From: Clostridium sp. AM58-1XD
GTDB lineage: Bacteria > Bacillota > Clostridia > Lachnospirales > Lachnospiraceae
DNA length: 64,000 nucleotides
Assembly (NCBI RefSeq): GCF_003464085.1
Contig: NZ_QSDR01000014.1
Location: forward strand, 1 to 64,000
Direction: 5' to 3'
The position numbers and the translations under genes were made by a program. This document shows positions 7,691 to 16,620 of the stretch, piece after piece. The notes under the pieces are model-generated. The model worked only from the letters and a program-made list of their open reading frames with translations, was not told the origin of the DNA and did no database searches. Position 1 is the stretch's first letter. Every line of letters begins with the position of its first letter.

Positions 7691-8473
7691 TTAAATGATA
7701 TGTTTCTCAGTTAATTTGCCCATGATGTAGCTTACGGACTCCTGCGGATCCAGATTGACTACTTCGCCTGCTCCCTTTCTGACTTTGTCGGAAGCCTTAG
7801 CGATCTGTGTCGGTGAACCCTTCAGACCTAAGTTGCTGTCATCAACGTCTTTAAGGTCCGCTCTGCCCCATACGGTAACTTCTGCATCATATGCATCGAA
7901 GATTCCGCCCGGAGTCATGTAGCGCGGCTCATTTAATTCTGAAAGAGCAGTAATCAGGCAAGGCATTTTTGCCTTAACAACATGATATCTGTCTTCATAC
8001 TGGCGCTCAACGATTACGCTGTCGCCTTCGATCTTGATATTCTGAGCGTAGGAAATAACCGGAATATTCAGGTGTTCAGAAATCTGAGGCCCAACCTGAG
8101 CGGTATCGCCGTCGATTGCCTGACGTCCTGAAATAATCAGATCATATTCCAGATTTCTGATTGCGCCGGCCAGTGTTGTAGATGTTGCCCATGTGTCGGC
8201 ACCGCCTAATACTCTGTCTGTTACAAGGATTCCCTTGTCAGCGCCCATGGCTAAAGCTTCACGAAGAACTTCATCAGCCTTTGGAAGACCCATGGTAACA
8301 ACTGTTACTTCTGCGCCGTATTCATCTTTTAATCTTAACGCAGCTTCCAGACCTGCCTTGTCATCTGGATTCATAATTGCAAGCATTGCACCTCTATCCA
8401 ATGTACCGTCTGGATTGAATTTTACTCCACCCTTTGTATCCGGTACCTGTTTTACACAAACGACTATCTTCAC
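7691..8473 (-). CDS. etfB: Electron transfer flavoprotein, beta subunit
   Basis: The 260-residue product is a full-length EtfB: it opens MKIVVCVKQVPDT, has the nucleotide-binding VTVVTMGLPKADEVLREALAMGAD segment, the DGDTAQVGPQ motif near residue 120 and the C-terminal ESVSYIMGKL. It forms the heterodimer with EtfA that serves Bcd, and in clostridia binds the NADH-oxidising flavin. The start codon is GTG, with AGGAGG seven bases upstream. It lies 12 bases after bcd, in the order bcd-etfB-etfA that is usual for butyrate producers. Confidence 0.95.
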   Translation of the reverse strand: MKIVVCVKQVPDTKGGVKFNPDGTLDRGAMLAIMNPDDKAGLEAALRLKDEYGAEVTVVTMGLPKADEVLREALAMGADKGILVTDRVLGGADTWATSTTLAGAIRNLEYDLIISGRQAIDGDTAQVGPQISEHLNIPVISYAQNIKIEGDSVIVERQYEDRYHVVKAKMPCLITALSELNEPRYMTPGGIFDAYDAEVTVWGRADLKDVDDSNLGLKGSPTQIAKASDKVRKGAGEVVNLDPQESVSYIMGKLTEKHII

Positions 8474-8485
8474 AACAAGTCCTCC

Positions 8486-9636
8486 TTATTTCAAAATATT
8501 TCCAGAAATTACCATACGCTGAACTTCAGATGTTCCTTCGTAGATTTCCGTGATCTTAGCGTCACGCATCATACGCTCTACGTCGTATTCTCTGATGTAT
8601 CCGTATCCACCGTGTAACTGAACAGCCTTTGTTGTCACTTCCATAGCAACTTCTGCTGCGTATAATTTAGCCATAGCCGCTTCAACGCTGTATGACTTCT
8701 GTGTAGCCTTCGCCATAGCTGCTTTGTAAACGAGCATCTTGGCTGCCTCTACCTTTGTAGCCATATCAGCCAGCTGGAACTGAGTATTCTGGAACTGTCC
8801 AATTGTACGGCCGAACTGCTTTCTTTCCTTTACGTAATCAACCGTTGCGTTGAGTGCGCCTTCTGCAAGACCAAGTGCCTGTGCAGCGATACCAATACGG
8901 CCGCCGTCCAGTGTATGCATTGCAATATTGAAGCCCTTGCCCTTCTGTCCCAGTAAGTTCTCTTTCGGGATGCGGCAGTCTGTGAAGATCAATTCATATG
9001 TAGAAGAACCACGGATACCCATCTTCTTCTCTTTCGTACCGAAGCTAAATCCTGGTGTTCCCTTTTCAACGATAAACGAGGAGATTTCCTTAATCTTTCT
9101 GCCGCGCTTCTCGATGATTCCTGTAACTGCAATAACGATGTAAACGTCAGCCTGTTTTCCGTTGGTGATAAAGCACTTGGAACCATTCAGCACCCACTCA
9201 TCTCCGTCTAAAACAGCCTTTGTCTGCTGTCCCTGAGCGTCTGTACCGGCGCCTGGCTCTGTAAGTCCGAATGCGCCGAGCTTTCTGCCTGATGCCAGAT
9301 CCGGAATGTATTTCTGCTTCTGCTCTTCTGTACCGTATGTAAGAATCGGATCAATACAGAGAGACGTATGTGCAGATACGATTACAGCTGTTGTTCCGCA
9401 AACCTTTGCCAGCTCTTCTACGCACATAACGTATGTAAGCGGGTCACAGCCCTGGCCGCCGTATTCCTTTGGAACCGGGATTCCTAAGAAACCGCTCTTT
9501 GCCATTTTCTCAACAGTTGCCTCGGGAATTCTTCAGTCTCGTCAACTTCCTGTGCAAGAGGCTTTACTTCAGTTTCAGCAAAGCTTCTGAACAGTGTCTG
9601 AGCGAGAAGATGTTTTTTTGATAAACTAAAATCCAT
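8486..9636 (-). CDS. bcd: Butyryl-CoA dehydrogenase (one-base frameshift)
   Basis: Bcd reduces crotonyl-CoA to butyryl-CoA with EtfAB. The protein has the acyl-CoA dehydrogenase hallmarks: GFLGIPVPKEYGGQG, FGLTEPGAGTD, the middle beta domain, and the C-terminal LHGGYGYIREYDVERMMRDAKITEIYEGTSEVQRMVI with the catalytic Glu. The long frame starts only at 9505, but upstream sequence codes for MDFSLSKKHLLAQ...VDETEEFP in another frame, from an ATG at 9636 with GGAGGAG before it. The frames join at 9523-9526 if one C is restored to a CCC run, giving 383 residues, the family length. This looks like a sequence error rather than a dead gene. Confidence 0.9.
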
Positions 9637-9734
9637 GTTCGACTCCTCCATCATCAATTTCTATTGCATACCTCAGCGTACAGCCCTGCTGTGCGCCTGC
9701 CTATAGGCATGAATCGCGGTATGCCTTTGGGTAT

Positions 9735-9765
9735 AGCCTGCGGCGGTATCATCCTGCCGCAGGCT
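9735..9765 (-). other. Strong hairpin in the hbd-bcd spacer
   Basis: The 145-base spacer between hbd and bcd contains a perfect ten-base inverted repeat, AGCCTGCGGC (9735-9744) and GCCGCAGGCT (9756-9765), followed leftward by a second imperfect stem around 9695-9735. No T-run follows, so it is more likely an mRNA-processing or stability element inside the operon than a terminator. Confidence 0.5.
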
Positions 9766-9781
9766 TCCATCACATTTTTAT

Positions 9782-10621
9782 TTATTTTGTATAATCGTAG
9801 AATCCCTTGCCGCTCTTCATACCTAACTTACCGCCGCGAACCATTTTTCTTAACAGCGGATGTGCACGGTATTTCGGATCGCCTGTCTCTGCCTGAAGTA
9901 CATCCATGATAGCCAGAACTACGTCAAGACCGATCAGATCGCCTAAAGCCAGCGGTCCCATCGGATGGTTAGCGCCCAGCTTCATAGCTGCGTCGATACC
10001 CTCTACGGATGCAACGCCGTCGGCATAGATGCCGATCGCTTCATTAATCATAGGAACGAGGATTCTGTTAACTACAAAACCTGCAGCCTCTTCAACCTGT
10101 ACCGGTGTTTTGCCGATCTCTTCGGAGATTGCTTTGATCTTATCTACCATATCAGCTGGTGTATTCAATCCGGCGATTACTTCTACCAGCTTCATAACAG
10201 GCGCCGGGTTGAAGAAGTGCATTCCAATTACCGGACGGTCAAGGCCTGCGCCGATTTCTGTAATGGAAAGAGAAGAAGTATTTGTTGCGAACATACAGTC
10301 TGCCTTACAGATATCCTGTAACTCTTTGAATGTCTGTTTTTTAATAGCCATGTTCTCGATTGCTGCTTCTACTACTAAATCACAGTCTGTACAGATATCT
10401 TTTACACCTGTTGTGATTTTTGCAAGAACAGCATCTGCTGCTTCCTGTGTCATTTTGCCTTTTGCGATTCTCTTCTCGAATCCCTTAGCAATTTTCTTTT
10501 TGCCGTTTGCAGCAAATTCTTCATTGATATCACATAAGCATACTTCATATCCTTCTGTCTGTGCGAATGCCTGTGCGATACCGGAACCCATTGTTCCTGC
10601 GCCGATAATACCAACCTTCAT
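9782..10621 (-). CDS. hbd: 3-hydroxybutyryl-CoA dehydrogenase
   Basis: Hbd reduces acetoacetyl-CoA to 3-hydroxybutyryl-CoA with NAD(P)H. The sequence begins [20 protein letters not shown], a Rossmann-fold motif, and contains the family's [13 protein letters not shown] and the [15 protein letters not shown] segment with the catalytic His, followed by [15 protein letters not shown] in the C-terminal dimer domain, then GKGFYDY at the end. At 279 residues it is the normal size. I use the ATG at 10621, eight bases after AGGAGG, rather than the one six bases earlier. It lies between crt and bcd in the leftward operon. Confidence 0.96.
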   Translation of the reverse strand: MKVGIIGAGTMGSGIAQAFAQTEGYEVCLCDINEEFAANGKKKIAKGFEKRIAKGKMTQEAADAVLAKITTGVKDICTDCDLVVEAAIENMAIKKQTFKELQDICKADCMFATNTSSLSITEIGAGLDRPVIGMHFFNPAPVMKLVEVIAGLNTPADMVDKIKAISEEIGKTPVQVEEAAGFVVNRILVPMINEAIGIYADGVASVEGIDAAMKLGANHPMGPLALGDLIGLDVVLAIMDVLQAETGDPKYRAHPLLRKMVRGGKLGMKSGKGFYDYTK

Positions 10622-10650
10622 TGTCATATCCTCCTTAATATTCTTTATAT

Positions 10651-11427
10651 TTACTGATTAATGAAGTTTTTCTCTTTTCTCTTCTCAAGGAATGCGCTCA
10701 TTCCTTCCTTCTGGTCATGTGACTCGAAGCAGTCGCCGAACAGCTTCTCTTCGATTACAAGCGCCTGATCCATATCTACCTGAAGGCCGTCGTTGATCGC
10801 TTTCTTGCAGTTGCGCACAGCGATCGGCGCGTTCTTTGCAATTCCTGCCGCCATCTTCTTAGCTGCCGGAAGGAGTTCTTCCTGTGTATAAACTGCATTT
10901 ACAAGGCCGATTCTCAAAGCTTCATCTGCTTTGATATTTCTTGCCGTATAAATCATCTGTTTTGCCATTCCGACGCCCACGATTCTTGCAAGTCTCTGTG
11001 TACCGCCGAAACCTGGTGTAATTCCCAAGCCGACTTCAGGCTGTCCGAATACGGCATTGTCTGAGCAAATGCGGATATCGCAGCTCATAGAAATCTCACA
11101 GCCGCCGCCAAGTGCAAAGCCGTTAATTGCTGCGATTACAGGAATCGGGAATGTCTCCAGCTTACGGAATACATCGTTGCCTTTCTTTCCGAACGCTTCC
11201 CCCTCTGCCTTAGTAAGTGTGCTCATCTCTGCGATGTCTGCTCCTGCAACAAAGGATTTGTCTCCTGCTCCCGTGAGGATCAGCGCGCGGACTGCCTGTA
11301 AATCAACGCCGTCTAAAACTGCATCCAGCTCTTCCAGAACTGCGCTGTTTAATGCGTTTAAAGCCTTTGGACGATTAATCGTAATAATTCCAACCTGTCC
11401 CTCTACTTCGTATGTAATGAATTCCAT
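10651..11427 (-). CDS. crt: Crotonase (3-hydroxybutyryl-CoA dehydratase)
   Basis: Crt dehydrates 3-hydroxybutyryl-CoA to crotonyl-CoA. The 258-residue product has the enoyl-CoA hydratase fold: [17 protein letters not shown], the oxyanion-hole [14 protein letters not shown], and [22 protein letters not shown] followed by [20 protein letters not shown], which carry the two catalytic glutamates. The ATG at 11427 has GGGAG ten bases upstream; a GTG six bases before it is possible. It lies 29 bases before hbd. The 119-base spacer to thl contains two stem-loops. Confidence 0.96.
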   Translation of the reverse strand: MEFITYEVEGQVGIITINRPKALNALNSAVLEELDAVLDGVDLQAVRALILTGAGDKSFVAGADIAEMSTLTKAEGEAFGKKGNDVFRKLETFPIPVIAAINGFALGGGCEISMSCDIRICSDNAVFGQPEVGLGITPGFGGTQRLARIVGVGMAKQMIYTARNIKADEALRIGLVNAVYTQEELLPAAKKMAAGIAKNAPIAVRNCKKAINDGLQVDMDQALVIEEKLFGDCFESHDQKEGMSAFLEKRKEKNFINQ

Positions 11428-11466
11428 CTCCACTACACTCCCTTCTTTATTTATTCACCGGTTACC

Positions 11467-11528
11467 GGCCGACTTTTACGGCCCTTCCCTGCATAACCAT
11501 GAGAGGAATGCATGACATCCCCCTCATG
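11467..11528 (-). other. Two stem-loops in the thl-crt spacer
   Basis: GGCCG-ACTTTTA-CGGCC occupies 11467-11483, and CATGAG (11498-11503) pairs with CTCATG (11523-11528). Neither is followed by a T-run on the minus strand. They lie inside the operon between thl and crt and could set relative mRNA levels. Confidence 0.45.
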
Positions 11529-11546
11529 AATAAGTAATACTATAAA

Positions 11547-12728
11547 TTAATCGCGTTCTACGATAGTTGCGCAGCCCATACCGCCTCCGATACAAAGGGT
11601 TGCAAGGCCTTTCTTTGCATCTCTCTTCTCCATCTCGTGAAGAAGTGTTACAAGGATCCGGCAGCCGGAAGCGCCTACCGGATGGCCGAGAGCAATTGCT
11701 CCGCCGTTGACATTTACCTTATCCATATTGAATTCCAGATCATGTGCAACTGCCAGAGACTGAGCTGCAAACGCTTCATTTGCTTCAATTAAATCGAAAT
11801 CATTGATCGCCATGCCTGTCTTAGCCATAACTTTCTTTGTAGCTGCTACAGGTCCTACACCCATGATGGAAGGATCTACGCCGCCAAGTGCCCCTGCTAC
11901 CCATGTAGCCATCGGCTTAATTCCCAGTTCTTTTGCCTTCTCTTCGCTCATTACAACGATTGCTGCTGCGCCGTCATTGATGCTGGAAGCATTCGCCGCT
12001 GTAACAATACCGTCTTTTTTGAAAGCCGGGCGAAGCTTTGCGATCCCCTCTGCCGTTGTTCCCGGGCGAGGGCCTTCGTCTGTATCAAATACAACTGTTT
12101 CTTTTTTCTTCTTGATCTCTACAGGAACGATCTCATCTTTGAATCTGCCTGATTCGATTGCCGCACATGCCTTCTGCTGGCTGGAAGCTGCAAATGCATC
12201 GAGCTGTTCTCTTGTAAGTCCCCACTGCTCTGCTACGTTCTCAGCAGTAACGCCCATGTGGTAATCATTGAATGCATCCCATAATGCGTCGTTTACCATG
12301 GTGTCTACCATTGGAGCATTGCCCATTCTGTAGCCGTAACGCGCATTCTTCAGTGCGTATGGTGCCATGGACATGTTCTCCATACCGCCTGCTACTACGA
12401 TATCTGCGTCGCCGCACATGATCATCTGTGCTGCCATGTTTACACAGTTAAGTCCGGAACCGCAAACAACGTTAACGGTAACTGCCGGTGTCTCAACAGG
12501 AAGGCCTGCCTTTAAAGAAGCCTGACGTGCAACGTTCTGTCCAAGACCTGCCTGGATTACGCAGCCCATATAAACGTGATCTACCTGCTCCGGCTTCACG
12601 CCTGCTCTTTTCAGCGCATCCTTAATTACAACTGCTCCCATTTCAGCAGCAGGAGTTGTGCTTAAGGAACCGCCCATGCTTCCGATTGCTGTACGGCATG
12701 CACCTGCTAAAACTACTTTCTTTGCCAT
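11547..12728 (-). CDS. thl: Acetyl-CoA acetyltransferase (thiolase)
   Basis: Thiolase condenses two acetyl-CoA to acetoacetyl-CoA, the first step to butyrate. The 393-residue product has the acyl-accepting Cys in [14 protein letters not shown] (near residue 88), the [11 protein letters not shown] segment, the NEAFAAQ motif, the [17 protein letters not shown] signature and the C-terminal [15 protein letters not shown] with the second active Cys. Length and motifs are those of biosynthetic clostridial ThlA. GGAGG precedes the ATG. Only 42 bases separate it from coaD upstream, so the two probably share a transcript. Confidence 0.97.
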   Translation of the reverse strand: MAKKVVLAGACRTAIGSMGGSLSTTPAAEMGAVVIKDALKRAGVKPEQVDHVYMGCVIQAGLGQNVARQASLKAGLPVETPAVTVNVVCGSGLNCVNMAAQMIMCGDADIVVAGGMENMSMAPYALKNARYGYRMGNAPMVDTMVNDALWDAFNDYHMGVTAENVAEQWGLTREQLDAFAASSQQKACAAIESGRFKDEIVPVEIKKKKETVVFDTDEGPRPGTTAEGIAKLRPAFKKDGIVTAANASSINDGAAAIVVMSEEKAKELGIKPMATWVAGALGGVDPSIMGVGPVAATKKVMAKTGMAINDFDLIEANEAFAAQSLAVAHDLEFNMDKVNVNGGAIALGHPVGASGCRILVTLLHEMEKRDAKKGLATLCIGGGMGCATIVERD

Positions 12729-12770
12729 TTCTTTTCCTCCTTAAAATTCATTCCTTTTTCATTATTAAAT

Positions 12771-13289
12771 TCAATCCATAAGAGATTTGTCTGCCTGATT
12801 TTCGGCGTCATTCGTCTTTGCCTTCTGCTCAAATGCCTTCAATACTGCTGCAGGAACAAATTTCGAAATATCCGCTCCGTAATATGCCACTTCCTTTACA
12901 ATCGTAGAACTCAGGAATGCATATTCCAGACTTGTAGTAAAAAACATCGTGTCGATGCCCGGATCAATGCTGTGATTCGTCTGTGCGATCTGCATTTCAG
13001 TTTCGAAATCCGTAACAGCGCGAAGGCCTCTGATAATGAGGTGTGCATCATTCTCTCTGGCAAACTCCACCGCCATTCCGTCAAACATCTTTACTGTAAC
13101 GTTCGGAAACTCTTTTGTCACTTCTTCCAGAAGCTGTACCCGTTCTTCCAGTGTGAAAAGAGGTTTCTTCGCAGAATTGACCAGAATGCCGATCACCAGT
13201 CCGTCTACTACTTTTGCAGCTCTTCGAATGATATCCAGATGTCCCAATGTAACGGGGTCAAAACTTCCTGGATAAACAGCTTTTACCAT
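12771..13289 (-). CDS. coaD: Phosphopantetheine adenylyltransferase
   Basis: CoaD joins ATP and 4'-phosphopantetheine to dephospho-CoA, the penultimate step of CoA synthesis. The 172-residue product has [19 protein letters not shown] with the HxGH-type motif (T/H-LGH) at the N-terminus, [22 protein letters not shown], and [17 protein letters not shown] with the ISSTxxR-like element. It carries about ten extra residues at the C-terminus. Unusually, it is the first gene of the butyrate operon, behind a near-consensus promoter, linking CoA supply to acyl-CoA flux; elsewhere it usually sits with rsmD. Confidence 0.95.
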   Translation of the reverse strand: MVKAVYPGSFDPVTLGHLDIIRRAAKVVDGLVIGILVNSAKKPLFTLEERVQLLEEVTKEFPNVTVKMFDGMAVEFARENDAHLIIRGLRAVTDFETEMQIAQTNHSIDPGIDTMFFTTSLEYAFLSSTIVKEVAYYGADISKFVPAAVLKAFEQKAKTNDAENQADKSLMD

Positions 13290-13372
13290 CTGCCTTTCCT
13301 CCTCATTCTTCTGCGGCTTTTTCTTTTGTTCTTAAATGACTGCGAAACTTGTCATTTTGAACCTCTTTTTTT

Positions 13373-13401
13373 ACTATACTACAAAATATATGTTTTGTCA
13401 A
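13373..13401 (-). promoter_or_regulatory. Main promoter of the coaD-thl-crt-hbd-bcd-etfBA operon
   Basis: On the minus strand TTGACA (13396-13401) and TATAGT (13373-13378) are separated by 17 bases, close to the ideal sigma-A promoter. The leader to coaD would be about 75-80 bases. No clear operator or riboswitch is seen in it. The surrounding divergent region (13290-13600) holds no gene. Confidence 0.8.
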
Positions 13402-13508
13402 ATAATTATCAATCTATATTTGTGAAATTTTTATGAATTCCTTGACAGCACTGCTGTGCATTTAGCGGATTTATCTATGAATACTTGATTTTATGGGAAG
13501 ATTATGTA

Positions 13509-13537
13509 TTGACCTTCCTTCCATTCAGTGGTAAACT
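13509..13537 (+). promoter_or_regulatory. Probable promoter of ptb-buk
   Basis: TTGACC (13509-13514) and TAAACT (13532-13537) are 17 bases apart, about 65 bases before the ptb start. A TTGACA further left (about 13442) has no good -10 partner. Read as the divergent partner of the coaD-thl promoter. Confidence 0.5.
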
Positions 13538-13600
13538 TAGATTGTTAAAAAAAAAATTATCAAAACAAATACATAAAGTATGAAAAGGAAGGTGCACAAT

Positions 13601-14512
13601 ATGAGCAAGAGTTTTGACGAATTAATCTCAAAGGCTACCAGCTGCGGCAGAAAAAAGATTTCTGTTGCTGTCGCACAGGATGAACCTGTTCTGGAAGCCG
13701 TAAAGATTGCCAGAGAAAGAGGAATTGCAGATGCAGTTCTCGTAGGTGATGAGGAAAAAATCCGTGAAATCGCCGCTTCTATTGACATGAATCTGGCTGA
13801 CTTTGAAATTGTGAACGAGCCGGACGTAGAAAAAGCCGCATTAAAGGCTGTTGAACTGGTTCACAACAAGCAGGCCGACATTTTGTTAAAAGGTATGCTG
13901 GAAACGAAAATATTCCTGAAAAGTGTATTAAATAAGGAAGTCGGACTGAGAGCTGGAAAAATGATGTCTCACGTTTGTGTATTTGAGATCGAAGGCATCG
14001 ACCGTCTTCTCTTCTTTACGGACGTAGCGTTCAACACATATCCGACTCTGGAAGAAAAGGTTAATATCATCAATAACTCTGTCGAGGTGGCAAAGGCATG
14101 CGGAATCGAAGTTCCAAAGGTAGCTCCGATCTGCGCCGTTGAAACGGTTAATCCAAAGATGCAGCCGACCGTGGACGCACAGGCTCTTACGGAAATGTAC
14201 GAAAAGGGTGAAATCAAGGGCTGCGAAGTCTACGGACCTCTGTCTATGGACCTTGCAATCGACGAGGAGGCCGCCGTACACAAAGGAGTAACAAACCCAG
14301 TGGCAGGCAATGCGGATATCTTGCTGTTCCCGAACATCGATGCCGGTAATATCACTTACAAAATCCTCGTGCGTACTGCCAAGGTAAAGAACGGAAACCT
14401 GCTGGTCGGAACTGCCGCTCCTGTTATCCTTACTTCCCGTTCCGATGACTTTGAAACAAAGATTAATTCCATCGCCTTGGCTGCAGTCATTGCCGGCGCC
14501 ATCACAGATTAA
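13601..14512 (+). CDS. ptb: Phosphate butyryltransferase
   Basis: Ptb converts butyryl-CoA and phosphate to butyryl phosphate and CoA. From the ATG at 13601, preceded by GGAAGG, the product has 303 residues: MSKSFDELISKAT, GIADAVLVGDEEKIREIAA, LLKGMLETKIFLKSVLN, and the C-terminal VTNPVAGNADILLFPNIDAGNITYKILVR, characteristic of the phosphate acetyl/butyryltransferase fold (the family is about 300 residues). The segment DLAIDEEAAVHKGV is typical of Ptb rather than Pta. It is divergent from the coaD-thl operon and followed by buk 76 bases later, so the butyrate pathway ends with ATP formation rather than by CoA transfer. Confidence 0.95.
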   Translation: MSKSFDELISKATSCGRKKISVAVAQDEPVLEAVKIARERGIADAVLVGDEEKIREIAASIDMNLADFEIVNEPDVEKAALKAVELVHNKQADILLKGMLETKIFLKSVLNKEVGLRAGKMMSHVCVFEIEGIDRLLFFTDVAFNTYPTLEEKVNIINNSVEVAKACGIEVPKVAPICAVETVNPKMQPTVDAQALTEMYEKGEIKGCEVYGPLSMDLAIDEEAAVHKGVTNPVAGNADILLFPNIDAGNITYKILVRTAKVKNGNLLVGTAAPVILTSRSDDFETKINSIALAAVIAGAITD

Positions 14513-14588
14513 TCACCTCATCAGACCATTTGTATTGCTTTAAAGTTTAAAGATGAAAGGGCTGCGCTGCAGCAGAAGGGAGTTTACT

Positions 14589-15659
14589 ATGAGCCATAAA
14601 GTTTTAGCTATCAATCCGGGGTCCACCTCCACCAAAATCGGTGTATACGAGGATGAAAATTTATTATTCGAAAAGACCCTCCGCCATCCTACAGAGGAAA
14701 TCTCAAAGTACGCAACGATCGTAGACCAGAAAGATTTCCGCAAGCAGGTGATTCTCGACGTATTAGCTGAGAATAACTTCAGCATCTCCGATTTAAGTGT
14801 TGTCGTTGGCCGCGGCGGCCTTTTAAAACCGATTCCAGGAGGCACATATCCTGTATCCGAAGAACTGCTTAACGACCTGTATATCGGAAAGCAGGGACAG
14901 CATGCTTCCAACCTGGGCGGTATTCTGGCTAAGGAAATCGCAGATACCGTAGGAATTCCTTCTTATATCGTAGATCCTGTTGTCGTTGATGAGATGGAGG
15001 ATGTAGCAAGACTTTCCGGCGTACCTGAGATTCCGAGAATCAGCATTTTCCATGCGCTGAACCAGAAGGCAGTGGCGAAGCGCTATGCAAAAGAAAAGGG
15101 CGTTTCCTATGATTCCCTTCGTCTTGTTATCGCTCACATGGGCGGCGGCGTATCCGTAGGCGCACATGCAGACGGCAGAGTAATTGATGTCAACAATACC
15201 CTTGACGGCGACGGCCCATTCTCACCAGAACGTGCAGGCGGCGTACCGACAGGCGGACTGATTAAACTCTGCTTCAGCGGAAAATACACAGAGAAAGAAG
15301 TTTATAAGAAAATCGTCGGCGGCGGCGGAATGACTGCATACATGGGAACGAATGACATGCGCAGCATTGAAGACGCAGCTTTCAAAGAGGGCGATCCTAA
15401 GGCAAAGGCAATTGTAGATGCTTTCTGCTATCAGGTATCGAAAGAAATCGGCGCCATGGCTGCTGCTCTCTGCGGTAAAGTTGATCAGATCATCCTGACC
15501 GGCGGTATCGCTTATGGCAAGCCTGTTACGGATGCGATTAAGGCTCACGTTGGTTTTATCAGTGATGTAACCGTTTATCCGGGCGAGGATGAGCTTCTCG
15601 CACTTGCTCAGGGTGCACTGCGCGTATTGAACGGCGAAGAAGAAGCGAAAGTATATTAG
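14589..15659 (+). CDS. buk: Butyrate kinase
   Basis: Buk turns butyryl phosphate and ADP into butyrate and ATP. The 356-residue product opens [23 protein letters not shown], the ASKHA phosphate-1 motif, and has NPGST-type and [35 protein letters not shown] segments, then [12 protein letters not shown] and the C-terminal [18 protein letters not shown]. Length matches clostridial Buk (355-358). I chose the ATG at 14589 because AGAAGGGAG lies just upstream; an in-frame ATG at 14553 adds twelve unconserved residues. It ends in three tandem nested hairpins. Confidence 0.96.
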   Translation: MSHKVLAINPGSTSTKIGVYEDENLLFEKTLRHPTEEISKYATIVDQKDFRKQVILDVLAENNFSISDLSVVVGRGGLLKPIPGGTYPVSEELLNDLYIGKQGQHASNLGGILAKEIADTVGIPSYIVDPVVVDEMEDVARLSGVPEIPRISIFHALNQKAVAKRYAKEKGVSYDSLRLVIAHMGGGVSVGAHADGRVIDVNNTLDGDGPFSPERAGGVPTGGLIKLCFSGKYTEKEVYKKIVGGGGMTAYMGTNDMRSIEDAAFKEGDPKAKAIVDAFCYQVSKEIGAMAAALCGKVDQIILTGGIAYGKPVTDAIKAHVGFISDVTVYPGEDELLALAQGALRVLNGEEEAKVY

Positions 15660-15664
15660 GAATC

Positions 15665-15836
15665 AAAAAAATAAGGGGTGGAGCTCCAGGCAGTGGCCAA
15701 GTCGCACCACCCTTATTTTTTCTTCTGGGGACGCGGGAGGTGGAGGCAGTGGTCTAGCCGCACTACTCCTTATTTTTCTTCTATTGGGCGCGGGAGGTGG
15801 AGGCAGTGGCCTAGCCGCACCAGCACTTATTTTTTC
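15665..15836 (+). repeat. Three tandem nested-hairpin units after buk (copies C1-C3)
   Basis: Three units with a period of 56-57 bases, each with a GGCAGTGG anchor (15689, 15745, 15802) followed by CCAAGTCGCAC, TCTAGCCGCAC or CCTAGCCGCAC, and each ending in a CTTATTTTT tail. Unit 1 is a clear terminator, with AATAAGGGGTGG pairing with CCACCCTTATT and a T-run. Units 2 and 3 share GCGGGAGGTGGAGGCAGTGG. The small inner hairpin keeps pairing through G-C/G-T exchanges. The array ends the ptb-buk transcript and precedes the cysteine hydrolase gene. Confidence 0.8.
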
Positions 15837-15855
15837 CTGAAAGGGGGATTTTTTA

Positions 15856-16383
15856 ATGAACCGGTATCTGATTGTTGTGGATATGCAGAATGATTTTATT
15901 GACGGCGCTCTGGGCACGAAGGAAGCTCAGGCGATTGTCGATAAGGTAACGAATGAAACACGCAGCTTTGACGGGACTGTTATTTTCACAAGGGATACTC
16001 ACCATAGGGACTATCTGAATACCCAGGAGGGACAGAAACTGCCTGTTCCCCATTGTATAAAGGGGGAACAGGGCTGGGAAATCTGTGACGTTTTGGAAAA
16101 GATACGGCTGTCCCGAAGCTGCCCTACCTACGATAAGCCTTCCTTCGGAAGCCTGGATCTGGCATTTGATCTTCAGCGTGAACATGTAAAACAGCCGATC
16201 GATGAAATTGAATTGATCGGGCTCTGCACCGACATCTGTGTAATCAGCAATGCGCTGCTGTTAAAGGCATTTCTTCCTGAGGTAAAAATTTCTGTCCGTC
16301 AGGACTGCTGCGCTGGGGTAACGCCAGAAAGCCACTCCGCCGCTTTGACCTCCATGGCGACCTGCCAGATTGAAGTTCGATAG
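15856..16383 (+). CDS. Isochorismatase-like cysteine hydrolase (nicotinamidase-related)
   Basis: The 175-residue product has the isochorismatase fold: LIVVDMQNDFIDG with the catalytic Asp near residue 10, HCIKGEQGWEI in the middle, KPSFGS with the likely catalytic Lys, and LIGLCTDICVISNALLL with the nucleophilic Cys. These enzymes cleave C-N bonds in nicotinamide, carbamoyl compounds or ureides. The short GALGTKEA stretch after the DxxxDF motif resembles the nicotinamidase-related subgroup common in Firmicutes. AAAGGGGG lies before the ATG. It is separated from buk by three terminator-like hairpins and followed by another, so it is its own unit. Substrate unknown. Confidence 0.82.
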   Translation: MNRYLIVVDMQNDFIDGALGTKEAQAIVDKVTNETRSFDGTVIFTRDTHHRDYLNTQEGQKLPVPHCIKGEQGWEICDVLEKIRLSRSCPTYDKPSFGSLDLAFDLQREHVKQPIDEIELIGLCTDICVISNALLLKAFLPEVKISVRQDCCAGVTPESHSAALTSMATCQIEVR

Positions 16384-16519
16384 TGGAGAAGGAAAACAAT
16401 AGATCCGAATGTTAAAGATACAAATGTTAAAGGCCCTGAATACAAGATTCCGTTCCGAAGCGGCGGCTAAGTCACTCCATCTTGTATTCAGGGCCTTTTG
16501 CGTTGTTTTTTCTTCCACT
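16382..16519 (+). terminator. Nested-hairpin element, copy D: terminator of the cysteine hydrolase gene
   Basis: Starting at the stop codon, AGTGGAGAAGGAAAACAA pairs with TTGTTTTTTCTTCCACT at the far end; inside is a perfect 20-bp inverted repeat (16429-16448 with 16479-16498, AAAGGCCCTGAATACAAGAT and its complement), and at the centre the core GGCGGCTAAGTCACT. A T-run follows the inner stem. Same family as copies A, B and C. Confidence 0.8.
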
Positions 16520-16620
16520 GATTAATCACTTTTTTGTGTTGTTTTCTCCTGACACTGGTTGCCCATACTGATTGCCTACACTGGTTATCTATTTATAATT
16601 TCACGGTTCTTCCAGTATAT

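Noticed and set aside
9782..12728. Fatty acid oxidation operon instead of butyrate synthesis
   Set aside because: The set includes Bcd-EtfAB, Crt and Thl in the clostridial butyrate order, with ptb-buk adjacent; no acyl-CoA synthetase is present.
15678..15917. Short open frames on both strands across the buk-hydrolase spacer
   Set aside because: They arise from the three tandem hairpins (repeated GRGRWRQW-like translations), lack ribosome sites and have terminator sequence inside.
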